Source of the DNA: Echinostoma caproni | Lineage: Eukaryota > Platyhelminthes > Trematoda > Plagiorchiida > Echinostomatidae | Assembly (NCBI GenBank): GCA_900618425.1 | Contig: UZAN01049037.1 | Span: 12,637 to 22,925 of the forward strand | Reading direction: 5' to 3' | DNA: 10,289 nucleotides | In this document: in pieces, positions 1 to 7,607 of the stretch | Position numbering within the stretch: position 1 is the stretch's first letter | How the letters are laid out: each line of letters begins with the position of its first letter | The notes under the pieces: model-generated | Databases searched by the model: none | Told to the model about the DNA's origin: nothing | What the model saw: only the letters and a program-made list of their open reading frames with translations | Translations under genes and position numbers: made by a program

Positions 1-1
1 C

Positions 2-94
2 TACCGGAATCGGCAGCAAGACAGATCCGGGAGATCGCGCTTTAGGACCGAGGAACAGATGCGTTGTTACAACAACGCGATCAGTTTGAAGGAG
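2..94 (+). CDS. Possible 3' end of a coding exon, entering from the left edge
   Basis: One + strand frame is open from the window edge (codons TAC CGG AAT from position 2) to a stop at 140-142. Within it, position 94 ends a GAG codon followed by GTGAAT, a good match to the eukaryotic splice donor GAG|GTGAAT, so the exon would end in phase 0 at 94. The 31 residues are polar and rich in Arg, Gln and Ser (for example RNRQQDRSGRSRFRTEEQ), without a domain I recognise. This stretch is GC-richer than the DNA that follows, which fits exon then intron. The opposite strand is also open over most of the same bases, and 31 codons are too few to prove coding. No downstream partner exon could be identified. 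Confidence 0.3.
61..78. repeat. Near-perfect palindrome, 8-bp arms with a 2-nt spacer
   Basis: The bases GCGTTGTT at 61-68 are followed by AC and then by their exact reverse complement AACAACGC at 71-78. It lies inside the possible exon and may simply reflect codon content (Cys-Tyr-Asn-Asn). No function is implied. Confidence 0.5.
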
Positions 95-1438
95 GTGAAT
101 TCATCAGTAATTTTTAATCTAAGTGATTACCGCCTGGTCTAGCCCAGTGAAATAAAATTCATTCTTAGGATTCCATGTACCTCTTGTGCGAAAATTGATC
201 GGCGTCAAGACGAAAATCAGGAACGTTTATTGTCAGTAGAAACCTAATCTGGATACTCCGGGTTAATAGTTCATATAATTTGATGCAGTTGACAATCTGG
301 GCTAGCATAACTGTATGCTTTATAAATGAAACATGATTTGTTTCCTTTTATCACATTCTCCCATCAAACGTAGACACGTGGATGCGCAGTTGATCGATCT
401 TTTGCTTCAGATCTTGGTTCCTTTATAGGCAAATACATTCAGTCGAAAGTTCATTCTTGTATACACATCAATATTTAGAAAATAGTGATTAGTCATACTC
501 TACCTTTGACAAAACGATTAACTTTGAATAGCATTCGACTTCCCACAAATTCCAGTGATAGTTTCATCTAACAACCAGGTGCATGTGCCATAATTACTTG
601 TGTATTGTGTCCGCGTTTGGCTCTGAACTTATGTTCATGAAAAAGCTGGCTCGGAATAGGAACAACTATTCTATCCCTCAAGTTAAAAATCATGTCCAAT
701 GGTGCAGTGTTCCCGCTTGGTGTTGTGTCCATTCCCATAAATATACAATGGCCTCCGACAGCTACTCAAGATGTCACCGAAATATTTGTGATTAACCCGT
801 ATGTTTTCATTTTCTATTCCACACCGGGTAATGTTCTTGTGGTAACCAGAAGATGATTAGTTTTACAGTCAGTGGTTTAGATGAATGCCTGCTTTGAAGA
901 CGAACTTCAATTGCATGAATTAGGTCTACTTGGTGGAAATTATCACACGATTGAAGTTGACTGAAACCATACCAGTGATAAATATATGTATATTACCGAA
1001 CAATGGTTTTTAAAAATGTCCCACCGAAAACAACAAGTTTATCCAATGTATTCGTCGTCGCACAGAGTAATTGGCACATTAACTCAATGTTTAATACTGA
1101 GAAAAATGCATTTTACGGCATACCCAATAATCTGTAACCCGCAAAATCTGTTCGGTAAAAGCCTGGTGAAGTAGTCGTCCTGAGTAGTACAATCTGATGT
1201 CATTTATCTGTAGGTCGTTATTTGATGACGACTCAAATACAGAAGAATAATGTGAGAGGATCACCAGGCACAACAGCCGTTGTTTCAAGTGCTATGTTAT
1301 TAAAACCAAATGAGACATCATAAAATCATATTCAATAACCAGAATGGAGCTCAACTTGAAGGAATTTCGTCCTTTGAAATCATGCTATGCGAAGGCCAAC
1401 AAAGAACTGGACAGCCTGTTCATCCTTGTTTGAACTAG
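95..1438. other. No gene seen; AT-leaning non-coding DNA
   Basis: If 2-94 is an exon, this is the start of its intron. Short open frames occur (583-795 and 986-1174 on +, 1091-1288 on -), but none exceeds 70 codons, none has a recognisable motif, and all are of a length expected by chance. No tRNA-like, CRISPR-like or tandem-repeat structure was seen. Confidence 0.6.
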
Positions 1439-1849
1439 CTAGTCAATAGTGCTTGAGATCTTGCTGATCCCTCCTGGAATTGTTTGACAAACCCTCGGAT
1501 TGTGAGCCGAAAACCTGAGGTGCGTGTTCATCACATTGAGCACAAAGTCCGAAATGTGATAAGTGGGACCTAGACAAGTAGAACAACGATGTACATCGGT
1601 CCGGTGTCCGTGAATTCGCGTGGAATAAAAATCAGCTGGAAAGAAATCCGGTTTTGGCACCCGCAAGGGCAGGCTCAATTCGACTGTGATCGGTTCAGAA
1701 ACCTGAGTGTGCCATTTTATCCAGATCGCATGGGACGAAGGTAACACAGGTGCTTCTGGATGTCTTGGAGCTGAATGGTGGTGTCTTTCGCGATTAACTG
1801 AACCAACCCGCCTCGTTCGACCACGTGCCTCGGCCTGAACGTATTTCAA
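1439..1849 (-). other. Unrecognised 136-codon open frame in a GC-richer patch
   Basis: This is the longest uninterrupted ATG-started frame in the window. It begins at 1849 and reads towards 1439. The product is basic and rich in His, Arg, Pro and Ser (it includes RGRTRRVGSVNRERHHH near residues 9-25), with no signal peptide, membrane segment or domain I can name. The His/Pro/Arg-rich, non-globular composition is typical of a chance frame through GC-richer DNA. In 20 kb of both strands, one frame of this length is not surprising. The sharp rise in GC against the AT-rich flanks suggests the patch may be an old inserted repeat rather than a host gene, though no second copy lies in the window. 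It could also be a retroelement fragment whose true frame is broken. Confidence 0.2.
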
Positions 1850-2519
1850 AGAATATGAAGTTCAACATCAGGAATAAAACTCTCAGTTCGTCCTGTCTGT
1901 TTCCTGTGTTTGGTAGCACGAAATATGGATAGTTTTATTGCCAACCAAGAATGCTGATCACTAGTCCAAACACTGCACATTATCCCTTATGCTCTTCCAT
2001 CCCATACTGGCACAAGTTCACGTGAATACATCTCGAGAGTAGCTGGGATCCTTTTACGACGTATGCACATTCACTGGGGCTGAATGCACACGAGCCCAAT
2101 CAATGTATGTACGTGGAACTCATGAAACCTGTGTATTCCAAATCAGTTTATCCATATTTAAACACTGGATTGGTTTGGCCGGATTCCGTTTTATATTTAA
2201 CAACCCAGATGAAAATGTTTCATACATCCGGTTCTATTTACAAATTTTAATATAGTGGAAAAGCCGCATTTCAGCAGGATAACATAAATTCCGTTATTCC
2301 GAGTGCTCTCAACCAACTGCATATGTATATTGGGGTTCAAAATTAAATAACAGAAAGTGAATGACCGAAGCTCGGACGCATTAAATGACGTGATAATGTG
2401 TCCGGCACGTGGCTCAAGGGTATGTGATCCGTCTGCTTTTGATTAACTGGTTTATCGTGTTCATACCTGTAGTGTAGTCGCACGTGACCTGTCCATCCCA
2501 CTGATACTGATATGATCGG
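1850..2519. other. No gene seen
   Basis: AT-leaning sequence separates the GC-richer patch from the LINE relic. On the - strand this is where the rest of the LINE (reverse transcriptase and 3' end) should follow the endonuclease. No reverse-transcriptase motif such as YADD, and no A-rich or simple-repeat tail, is visible here. One - strand open frame runs from the endonuclease relic down to 2414 but carries no recognisable protein. Confidence 0.5.
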
Positions 2520-2543
2520 CTATTCCCATTCATGTCCTGCCGT

Positions 2544-3541
2544 ACTATGCCCGGGGCGGAATGCACGGCAGAACATCCTCCGGCTCGGATATGGCATCCG
2601 GAAGACGAGTCCTCCGGCGAGTAGTTGAGTGCATCTTGAAGTGGGCGCGTACAAGAGTATGGTCTGTACCTTTCCAGTTTCTGCACCGCGATAGGAACGG
2701 CAGTCTTCTACCGAAGAGGCCCAGCGAGCACGTACCAAAATATAATCAATCTCGTGTGCCGTTCGACCATCGTTTGAGTACCACGTGAGCAGGTGTTTTC
2801 TGGGGTGCTGAAAATGAGTGTTGGCCACGACCAGCCGGTTAAGATCAGTAAATGTGACTGGGTGTTCGCCATTTTCGCAACGTTGACCAAGACCGAACTT
2901 TCCCAGAACATGCCGAGTATGTTCGTCTGATGGACCGGTGCGTGCGTTCCAGTCCCCTGCGATAACGAGGACTGCGGCTCACTGCGTCTTGAACTTGGTT
3001 GTAGAAGTCGTCTTTGGTGGGTTCTTCTGCATGTAACGTTGGAGCGTATACAGCGATGACTGTCAGGTTAAATGGCTTTCGTTTGTTTCCTGGGAAAGAT
3101 TGGTTCCCAGGAGATCATGGCATTGTTGGCCCGGCCGCTCACAGCGATTGCTACCCCTTAGAGACCGGAGTTGTCATTTGGGTCGCTGTGGTATAACCGG
3201 TAGGTTGCGTTGTTATGTGGTACGTTGATTAGTTTTGTGCTACAGTTAGGTAGTCGGACTTCGGACAGACAACAGATGTCTACCGTGTAGTCGTGCAGTG
3301 AACACATCGTGATACACTGGCTTCCTGTGTATAGCAATGTTCTAACATTCCAACAGGCTACATGGATGCTGTATCTGGTGCATAGATGATTTAGATTCTC
3401 AGCTTGCTCATTTGTCACCCCAGCCACTGGGAGAGCGCAGGGCGCGTCGCTTCCCGGGAACGCCATAGCATGAACGTGATGTACCATTGTAAGACGATCC
3501 ATGAAGAAACTTGGGAATGAGGTACCAAGTGACGTCCCCAA
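2544..3541 (-). pseudogene. Broken APE-type LINE endonuclease (one stop, three frameshifts)
   Basis: In intact elements this domain nicks target DNA so that the element RNA can be reverse transcribed at the nick. Reading starts at ATG 3541-3539. The first 127 codons include ACWNVRTLL (residues 62-70, metal-binding Asn) and CLSEVRL (residues 91-97, catalytic Glu). A TAA stop at 3160-3158 interrupts the frame, but the same frame goes on with GVAIAVS and SWEPI until another stop at 3070-3068. The next frame, shifted near 3070-3075, gives TVIAVYAPT (catalytic Tyr region). A second shift near 2965-2980 restores VLVIAGDWNARTGP (catalytic Asp and Asn), then LVVANTHFQHP and HEIDYILVRARW. A third shift near 2668-2672 gives DHTLVRAHF, the terminal Asp-His catalytic pair, with TDH in place of the usual SDH, before a stop at 2546-2544. 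All expected motifs are present in the right order and spacing, so the identification is firm. The copy is clearly non-functional. Confidence 0.9.
3088..3112. repeat. Inverted repeat, 9-bp arms with a 7-nt loop, inside the endonuclease relic
   Basis: TCCTGGGAA at 3088-3096 pairs exactly with TTCCCAGGA at 3104-3112. It falls where the relic encodes SWEPIFPRK. The left arm may have arisen by mutation or local template switching during decay, because the usual LINE protein sequence varies at this point. It could also be chance. Confidence 0.5.
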
Positions 3542-4005
3542 CGTCGCTCGGCTTTTATTCGAGGGTGCAACTCTAACCCTTACACAACCAAGTGCGATCT
3601 GTAGGGAAACAGGGTAGAATTGTTGGCAGTCGGTGACCGTTAGAACGGTTCAAACGCCAGTTTAGGATTCTCAACGTGTCCGTGAGGTGGCATTCCTCAG
3701 TTTGACCTACTCGTAAAAGTAGGCCAGTAGCAACGGCCTTATTTGGTAGCGGGCCACATTCGCACACATCGCGATGCTGTCAGCAGACACTTATGGCATT
3801 TGAACGGGCTAACGGTTGCCAGCCGAAACCCCACCACGTCCTCTAGTATCGCCACTGATCGTCCGCGACCGATTATTCAGTGAGGTAGCCCCACCTATTC
3901 ACGGTTAACCACCAAAGTGGCCGTTCTCCTATCCGCTACCTGGAGACGCACTCAGCTGTGCTATCCGTAGACAGTTCAGTGCCTACGGACTCAACATCAC
4001 CCTAC
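3542..4005 (-). other. Probable 5' leader of the LINE relic
   Basis: The segment is noticeably GC-richer than the DNA beyond 4005 and lies directly upstream of the endonuclease start, so I assign it to the LINE 5' region, which in such elements carries the internal promoter. A 64-codon - strand frame (3767-3573) ends 31 bases before the endonuclease ATG and starts MCECGPLPNKAVATGLLLR. It has no motif I recognise and may be an upstream open frame, a remnant of a first ORF, or chance. No direct evidence of promoter elements was found. Confidence 0.45.
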
Positions 4006-4690
4006 TGAGTAATGGCTATTCCTATCGCTGATCCGACGGTATAGTGTTTTCTTCCTCATCAGTTCTAGAGAATATTGCCTTCGTTTGATTGTCGAGGTGA
4101 TTAGAAAACTTTTCCGACAAATTAAAGTCCCGCTGTTGAAAGACTTATTCTTCAAAGGATTTATTACCCTATGACCCGATTGAATATGCATATAAGTGCT
4201 GTTTTAATCGCCTCCAACTGTAATTTCCATGTGGATCGCTGTAGGTTGGAACGACTGAATGTCTACTATTGACCAGGACGAACAAACATATAACTAATAA
4301 CCTGTCTGATTGGAGCAGAATGATAGCAGACAGTGCAACTAAACACCATTTGTTGGACAGAGTATCACATCGACAAGACGAAGGTTTTCGTCAAAAGAGG
4401 GTCAGATTTCACGAGTGAGAGATCCATTCACACGGTCAACTGCTAATAGCGTTCTCGCCGTTTACCTATTGGCCATATGAACTTGTTCACTCTGTCGGTT
4501 ACAAGATAAACGTGAGGTCACAGTCCAATCACCCAAGCCTGGTCACTCCGTTTCAAAAGCCTTCATGCTTCAATCAACTATAGGTCAGTTCGTTTGTCAG
4601 CGTAGCTAACAATCAATCGACAACCGGTGTCTAATGCAGAATCATCGTGCTGTGGAAGGTATAACCATTTAGCATCACATGATAAATGTA
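4006..4690. other. No gene seen; spacer between LINE relic and repeat copy 1
   Basis: Sequence is AT-leaning without a recognisable gene. A 64-codon - strand frame at 4191-3997 starts here but crosses the inferred LINE boundary and has no motif. No tandem repeats or RNA gene signals were seen. Confidence 0.5.
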
Positions 4691-4812
4691 TTTTTTTCAC
4701 ACATGCCTGATTTCAGACTGTGCCAAACAAATCACAGTACAATAGTGTTTATAAAAAGAAAGGGTTCTATGATTTGTTCGAGGGCATGATATGCCTAGGT
4801 TGCTCGGGCCAA

Positions 4813-4827
4813 AGCAGATNAGCAGAT
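4813..4827. other. Unknown base (N) flanked by the same 7 bases on both sides
   Basis: AGCAGAT at 4813-4819 is followed by N at 4820 and again by AGCAGAT at 4821-4827. When the 8 bases AGCAGATN are left out, the next 45 bases align without any gap to copy 2 of the repeat (from GACAGCTGAA to CTTCGGCT). The extra unit is therefore absent from the related copy. A single N between two identical ends is what an unmerged contig overlap would leave. A true 8-bp tandem duplication with one unread base is the alternative. Confidence 0.75.
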
Positions 4828-5103
4828 GAGTTTCCTCAGGGAATTCAGGACCGAAGCCTTCGGCTATATGAAGCCTGACTTGCAAGACAGCGGGATGGTG
4901 TGTGAAAATCGCAATCCATTGAGGGCTGGTGTCTAGTTAATTGGATCATACTCCATATGGACGGGGTCAAACGTCAAATGTGCCCAATATACTTCGACAA
5001 ACCCATCAAGTCGATGAGCGCTACCACAACTCGGAAGGCGTGTGCGTGGTTCGTACCTCTCTTCTTGGTTGACTTGGCACCAGGCTTTTAGCCAACTGGC
5101 CTA

Positions 5104-5125
5104 GGTGAACCGCCAGTGGTTCACC
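5104..5125. repeat. Perfect hairpin, 8-bp arms with a 6-nt loop
   Basis: GGTGAACC at 5104-5111, loop GCCAGT, then its exact reverse complement GGTTCACC at 5118-5125. It lies in the GC-richer part assigned to repeat copy 1. If the element is transcribed, RNA from either strand could fold here. Copy 2 ends before this point, so conservation cannot be tested within the window. Confidence 0.6.
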
Positions 5126-5265
5126 GACCCGGATATTGACTTTTTGTTCTCTCACTTTGGTGGGAAAGCACCTCCGCCACAAGAAGGCAGTGAGTTGGGC
5201 TTCCATCACACAATCTCACAGATCATTTTGTTGGTCGGCCAGTGGGGGTGTTCGTGCGCGTTTGT

Positions 5266-6767
5266 TTAATTGAACGAACCGTAAAACTTGATCACAAGAT
5301 GGACTGTTTTGATTTCAGCCCTCGATTCTGAGGGAACCAGTGTGTTATACGGGAAGCGTCACCAACTCCGCATTAAGTATCGGTTAACTGTGTTGCTGGG
5401 ATCACTCAGTGGTTCCCAGAACGCATCACCACTGCCTGCGCTGCAATCAAGGTACAGATGTACACACACGTATTCGAATCGGAAATAAACCGTGTGCGTG
5501 TACGCTTGTTTACTAGAATCTGGGTCGAAGCAACGGTTTATCTGTGGTAATGATTTGTAATTTCAACTACTGAATGCGTCTTCAGTAGTGAAAGTGAGAT
5601 TTGGGGGCCGTTTGCGAATATGGTTATTTTGGAGTACGACAGTTAATGGAGCATTGCGTCTGTTAGTGTGACCAGAATGCCCGGAGTAGACGGCAACATT
5701 AGTAGATGTTAATTTTATGAAAGTATATGCTAAGGCTCCTTCGAATGTCTGAATTTCATCCACCTCATGTTTTGTGTTCCCGATAATTCTGAATCGGTCA
5801 AAAGTTCTACAAATTGGTTTTGTTTTGTTCATCTTTTGTTCCCGTGATTTGATCGTTCGTTCACACACACTTTGATAGCTCTCTCTCTCTATCAGGTGCC
5901 TACCATCACACCTGTTTCNATAGACATGCACTCTTGCACGCCTGAAATCAAACCAGAACATCCTGGAGATTTCATTGCGTTTTTTTCTTGGATCAGTGAG
6001 ATCGTTTAGAAGGGATGAGGTAAATGTACCTGTACCAGTACAGTAAGGACACTGTCAGAAGGTCGATGTTTGAAGGTTCTTGAATGAAATAGTACGTGAA
6101 GACTGAACAGTCGGAAAACGTGAAAATTCCAAGATATGGGAAATACTACTTAAAGCTTGAACACTTTATTCACGCATACGAAGATAAATTTTCACATTTC
6201 ACGCCGATAAAAAGTCAAGCTCGCTGAACTTCTGCCATCTGGTTCATCGAGTGTGCGAAATGCGTTATCATTTTGTTTGATTCGTTTTGTAATTGTGAAG
6301 GATCAGTTGAGACGATTTAGCAATGCATGCCAATTCAATAATAGTAGTAGAAGCTAGATTGAATATGATTAAAATTGCTTTCAAAAGTATTTATGAATTG
6401 CTGTCACTGCTAGCCAGATGAATCAATCAAAATGAAAACCTATACAAAGTGAACAACCAGACAGAGTGAGAAAAAGTGTTCCATTTTCACTAACAAAAAG
6501 TCGAACAATCGCATGACGCTACACGCCCAAAAAAGCATACCAAATCCAATTGTCAATTTGCACCAGTAGTTACTCCTCCAGGGCGTGCTGAGCAATACAG
6601 TCACTCGGACTGAAAAATCCACAATGCACTCTACTCACACTACAAACACATCAGGAAGCCAGGTGGGATTGAATAGTAGAGTGAAAAGCGCAACCGGTGG
6701 TCTACATGATCAACTCAGCATAGAATTAGTGATACGGCATTAAGTCTGCTCGGGGTCCAAGAGCCCC
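5266..6767. other. No supported gene; contains one unrecognised 132-codon open frame
   Basis: On the - strand a frame of 132 codons runs from 5961 to 5563, crossing an N at 5919. Its product is basic and hydrophilic (it includes KSREQKMNKTKPICR and SGHSGHTNRRNAP) with no motif I recognise. A TTTGATTTCAG sequence on the - strand (5952-5942) just inside its start resembles a splice acceptor, so the frame could be an exon. Length and composition do not exclude chance. Other frames (5288-5488 on +, 6622-6440 on -) are shorter and uninformative. Confidence 0.35.
5879..5890. repeat. Short CT microsatellite, six units
   Basis: Six CT units are flanked by GATAG on the left and ATCA on the right, so TGATAG and CTATCA form inverted ends around the tract. 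An unresolved base (N) sits 29 bases downstream at 5919. Confidence 0.8.
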
Positions 6768-6775
6768 TATAAAAG
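6768..6775 (+). promoter_or_regulatory. TATA-box match TATAAAAG, no gene behind it
   Basis: TATAAAAG matches the RNA polymerase II TATA consensus and is set against a GC-rich left flank (CGGGGTCCAAGAGCCCC), the arrangement expected of a core promoter. The first ATG downstream, at 6814, opens only 11 codons (MLSFYSQMCHR), so no product can be assigned. Matches to this 8-mer occur by chance in AT-rich DNA, and there is no other support for transcription. Confidence 0.2.
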
Positions 6776-7607
6776 TTACTCTTAATGCACAGTGGAAAGG
6801 GGTATCGTACCTAAATGTTGAGCTTCTATTCGCAAATGTGCCATCGTTGAAATCAATGGACTTCGATTGACAAAACATGCAATATACAAAATCTTACGGA
6901 TACTTGAATGTTTCCATTCGGTTTCGATAATGAGATCATTCGTATCAAGAAAGTAGCGATCAATCCAAATGTACTGAAATATCAAACAACCAGATGCATT
7001 TTACGGCTTGTTACCACCCCGGATTACATGCTGACACAAACCAACTGTGGTCGACGATCCTCAAGCGACCACTAATTGTTTATGGTTGGTTCCTAAAACA
7101 ACACGATTTTTTCTCCAACGCCATGCCCTTGAGAATGTAAATTATCTGATCCGACCAGCTTAACCGTTCTCTAGTTACTGTATATTTCTCCGTTTCATTG
7201 GTACACATAGAACCCCTAGATTTTGGTCCATTGCAATCAAAGCTAAACTTGATGCAGACCCAAACAAACCAACTTTCTCTTCTTCTTGTTTTTCAGTAAT
7301 GATGCTTGCTGTAGTGCAGTTCTTGATTAAGCTGATGATCCAGGCCATATTTTAACTGTTCTGGCAGTCATTTTTTCGGTGCTTGCTAATCGGATAATTC
7401 TGAGCTTTACTCCTTCGGTCAGAAACGCCCAAGACTGCAAGTTTTCCAACAGACTTGCGAGAGTTGTCGATCATTAGGTGGCGATAACCCACCGATTTTC
7501 GTTATCCCGTGAACATAGTAATGTCAGATGATGGTACGCATCTGCTAACATCTTCCCTCTGACCCTTTTTGATGTTTTTTCTCTCTCGTTTTATTGTAAA
7601 ACAACAG
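6776..7607. other. No gene seen; two pyrimidine tracts ending in CAG
   Basis: CTTTCTCTTCTTCTTGTTTTT (7273-7293) runs directly into CAG at 7294-7296, and a second T/C-rich stretch (about 7565-7594) is followed by CAG at 7605-7607. Both resemble + strand splice acceptors. After the first, each frame meets a stop within about 30 codons. After the second, the longest open phase gives about 19 residues (QSFCVAVSGGSDFSFRFCNH) before a stop. A terminal exon is possible but not shown. A 67-codon - strand frame (6985-6782) has no motif. Confidence 0.3.

Larger units (their letters stand above)
2520..4005 (-). mobile_element. Relic of a non-LTR (LINE) retrotransposon: 5' part with endonuclease only
   Basis: The element lies on the - strand. 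A GC-richer segment at about 4005-3542 leads into a broken endonuclease at 3541-2544. The upper boundary is inferred from a sudden fall in GC near 4005, where AT-rich sequence begins. The lower boundary is where similarity to a LINE endonuclease fades, at about 2590-2520. No reverse-transcriptase domain, polyadenylated tail or target-site duplication was found. Most LINE copies lose their 5' end through incomplete reverse transcription. This copy keeps the 5' part and lacks the 3' part, so a later deletion, recombination or insertion break is more likely. The endonuclease style (WNVRTL, SEVRL, GDWNARTGP, IDYILV, DHTLVR) is that of APE-type LINEs such as RTE/CR1-like elements, often annotated in animals as craniofacial development protein 2-like. 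The exact clade cannot be fixed without the reverse transcriptase. Confidence 0.78.
4691..5265 (-). repeat. Dispersed repeat, copy 1 (probable non-LTR retroelement fragment)
   Basis: Positions 4696-4996 match 9994-10289 in the same orientation across the whole comparable length. Shared exact blocks include GTGCCAAACAAATCA, TTTATAAAAAGAAA, CTTCGGCT, GGATCATA and GGACGGGGTCA. The match begins abruptly beside a run of seven T (4691-4697). On the - strand this is a short A tail at the 3' end, so the element is read on the - strand. The part from 4997 to about 5265 is assigned by continued higher GC only, since copy 2 is cut by the window end. Two - strand frames (4885-4697 and 5209-5021) lie inside. 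The former shares the FYK..CT.ICLA pattern with copy 2 but shows no known domain. Class is unknown: it could be the 3' untranslated part of a LINE or a SINE. Confidence 0.8.

Noticed and set aside
89..98. AAGGAGGTGA, a perfect bacterial Shine-Dalgarno-like sequence
   Set aside because: No start codon with a meaningful frame follows at the right spacing and the window is eukaryotic in character. The GAGGTGAAT part reads better as a splice donor.
4674..5210. CATCACA at 4674-4680 and 5204-5210 as a possible target-site duplication of repeat copy 1
   Set aside because: Seven bases only. The first copy does not touch the tail and the second lies inside the GC-richer body, so the arrangement does not fit an insertion boundary.
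7331..7474. A 48-codon + strand frame without ATG, hydrophobic at first (TVLAVIFSVLANRIIL)
   Set aside because: It is bounded by stops at both ends, lies after a stop that separates it from the nearby acceptor-like site, and is too short to be more than chance.
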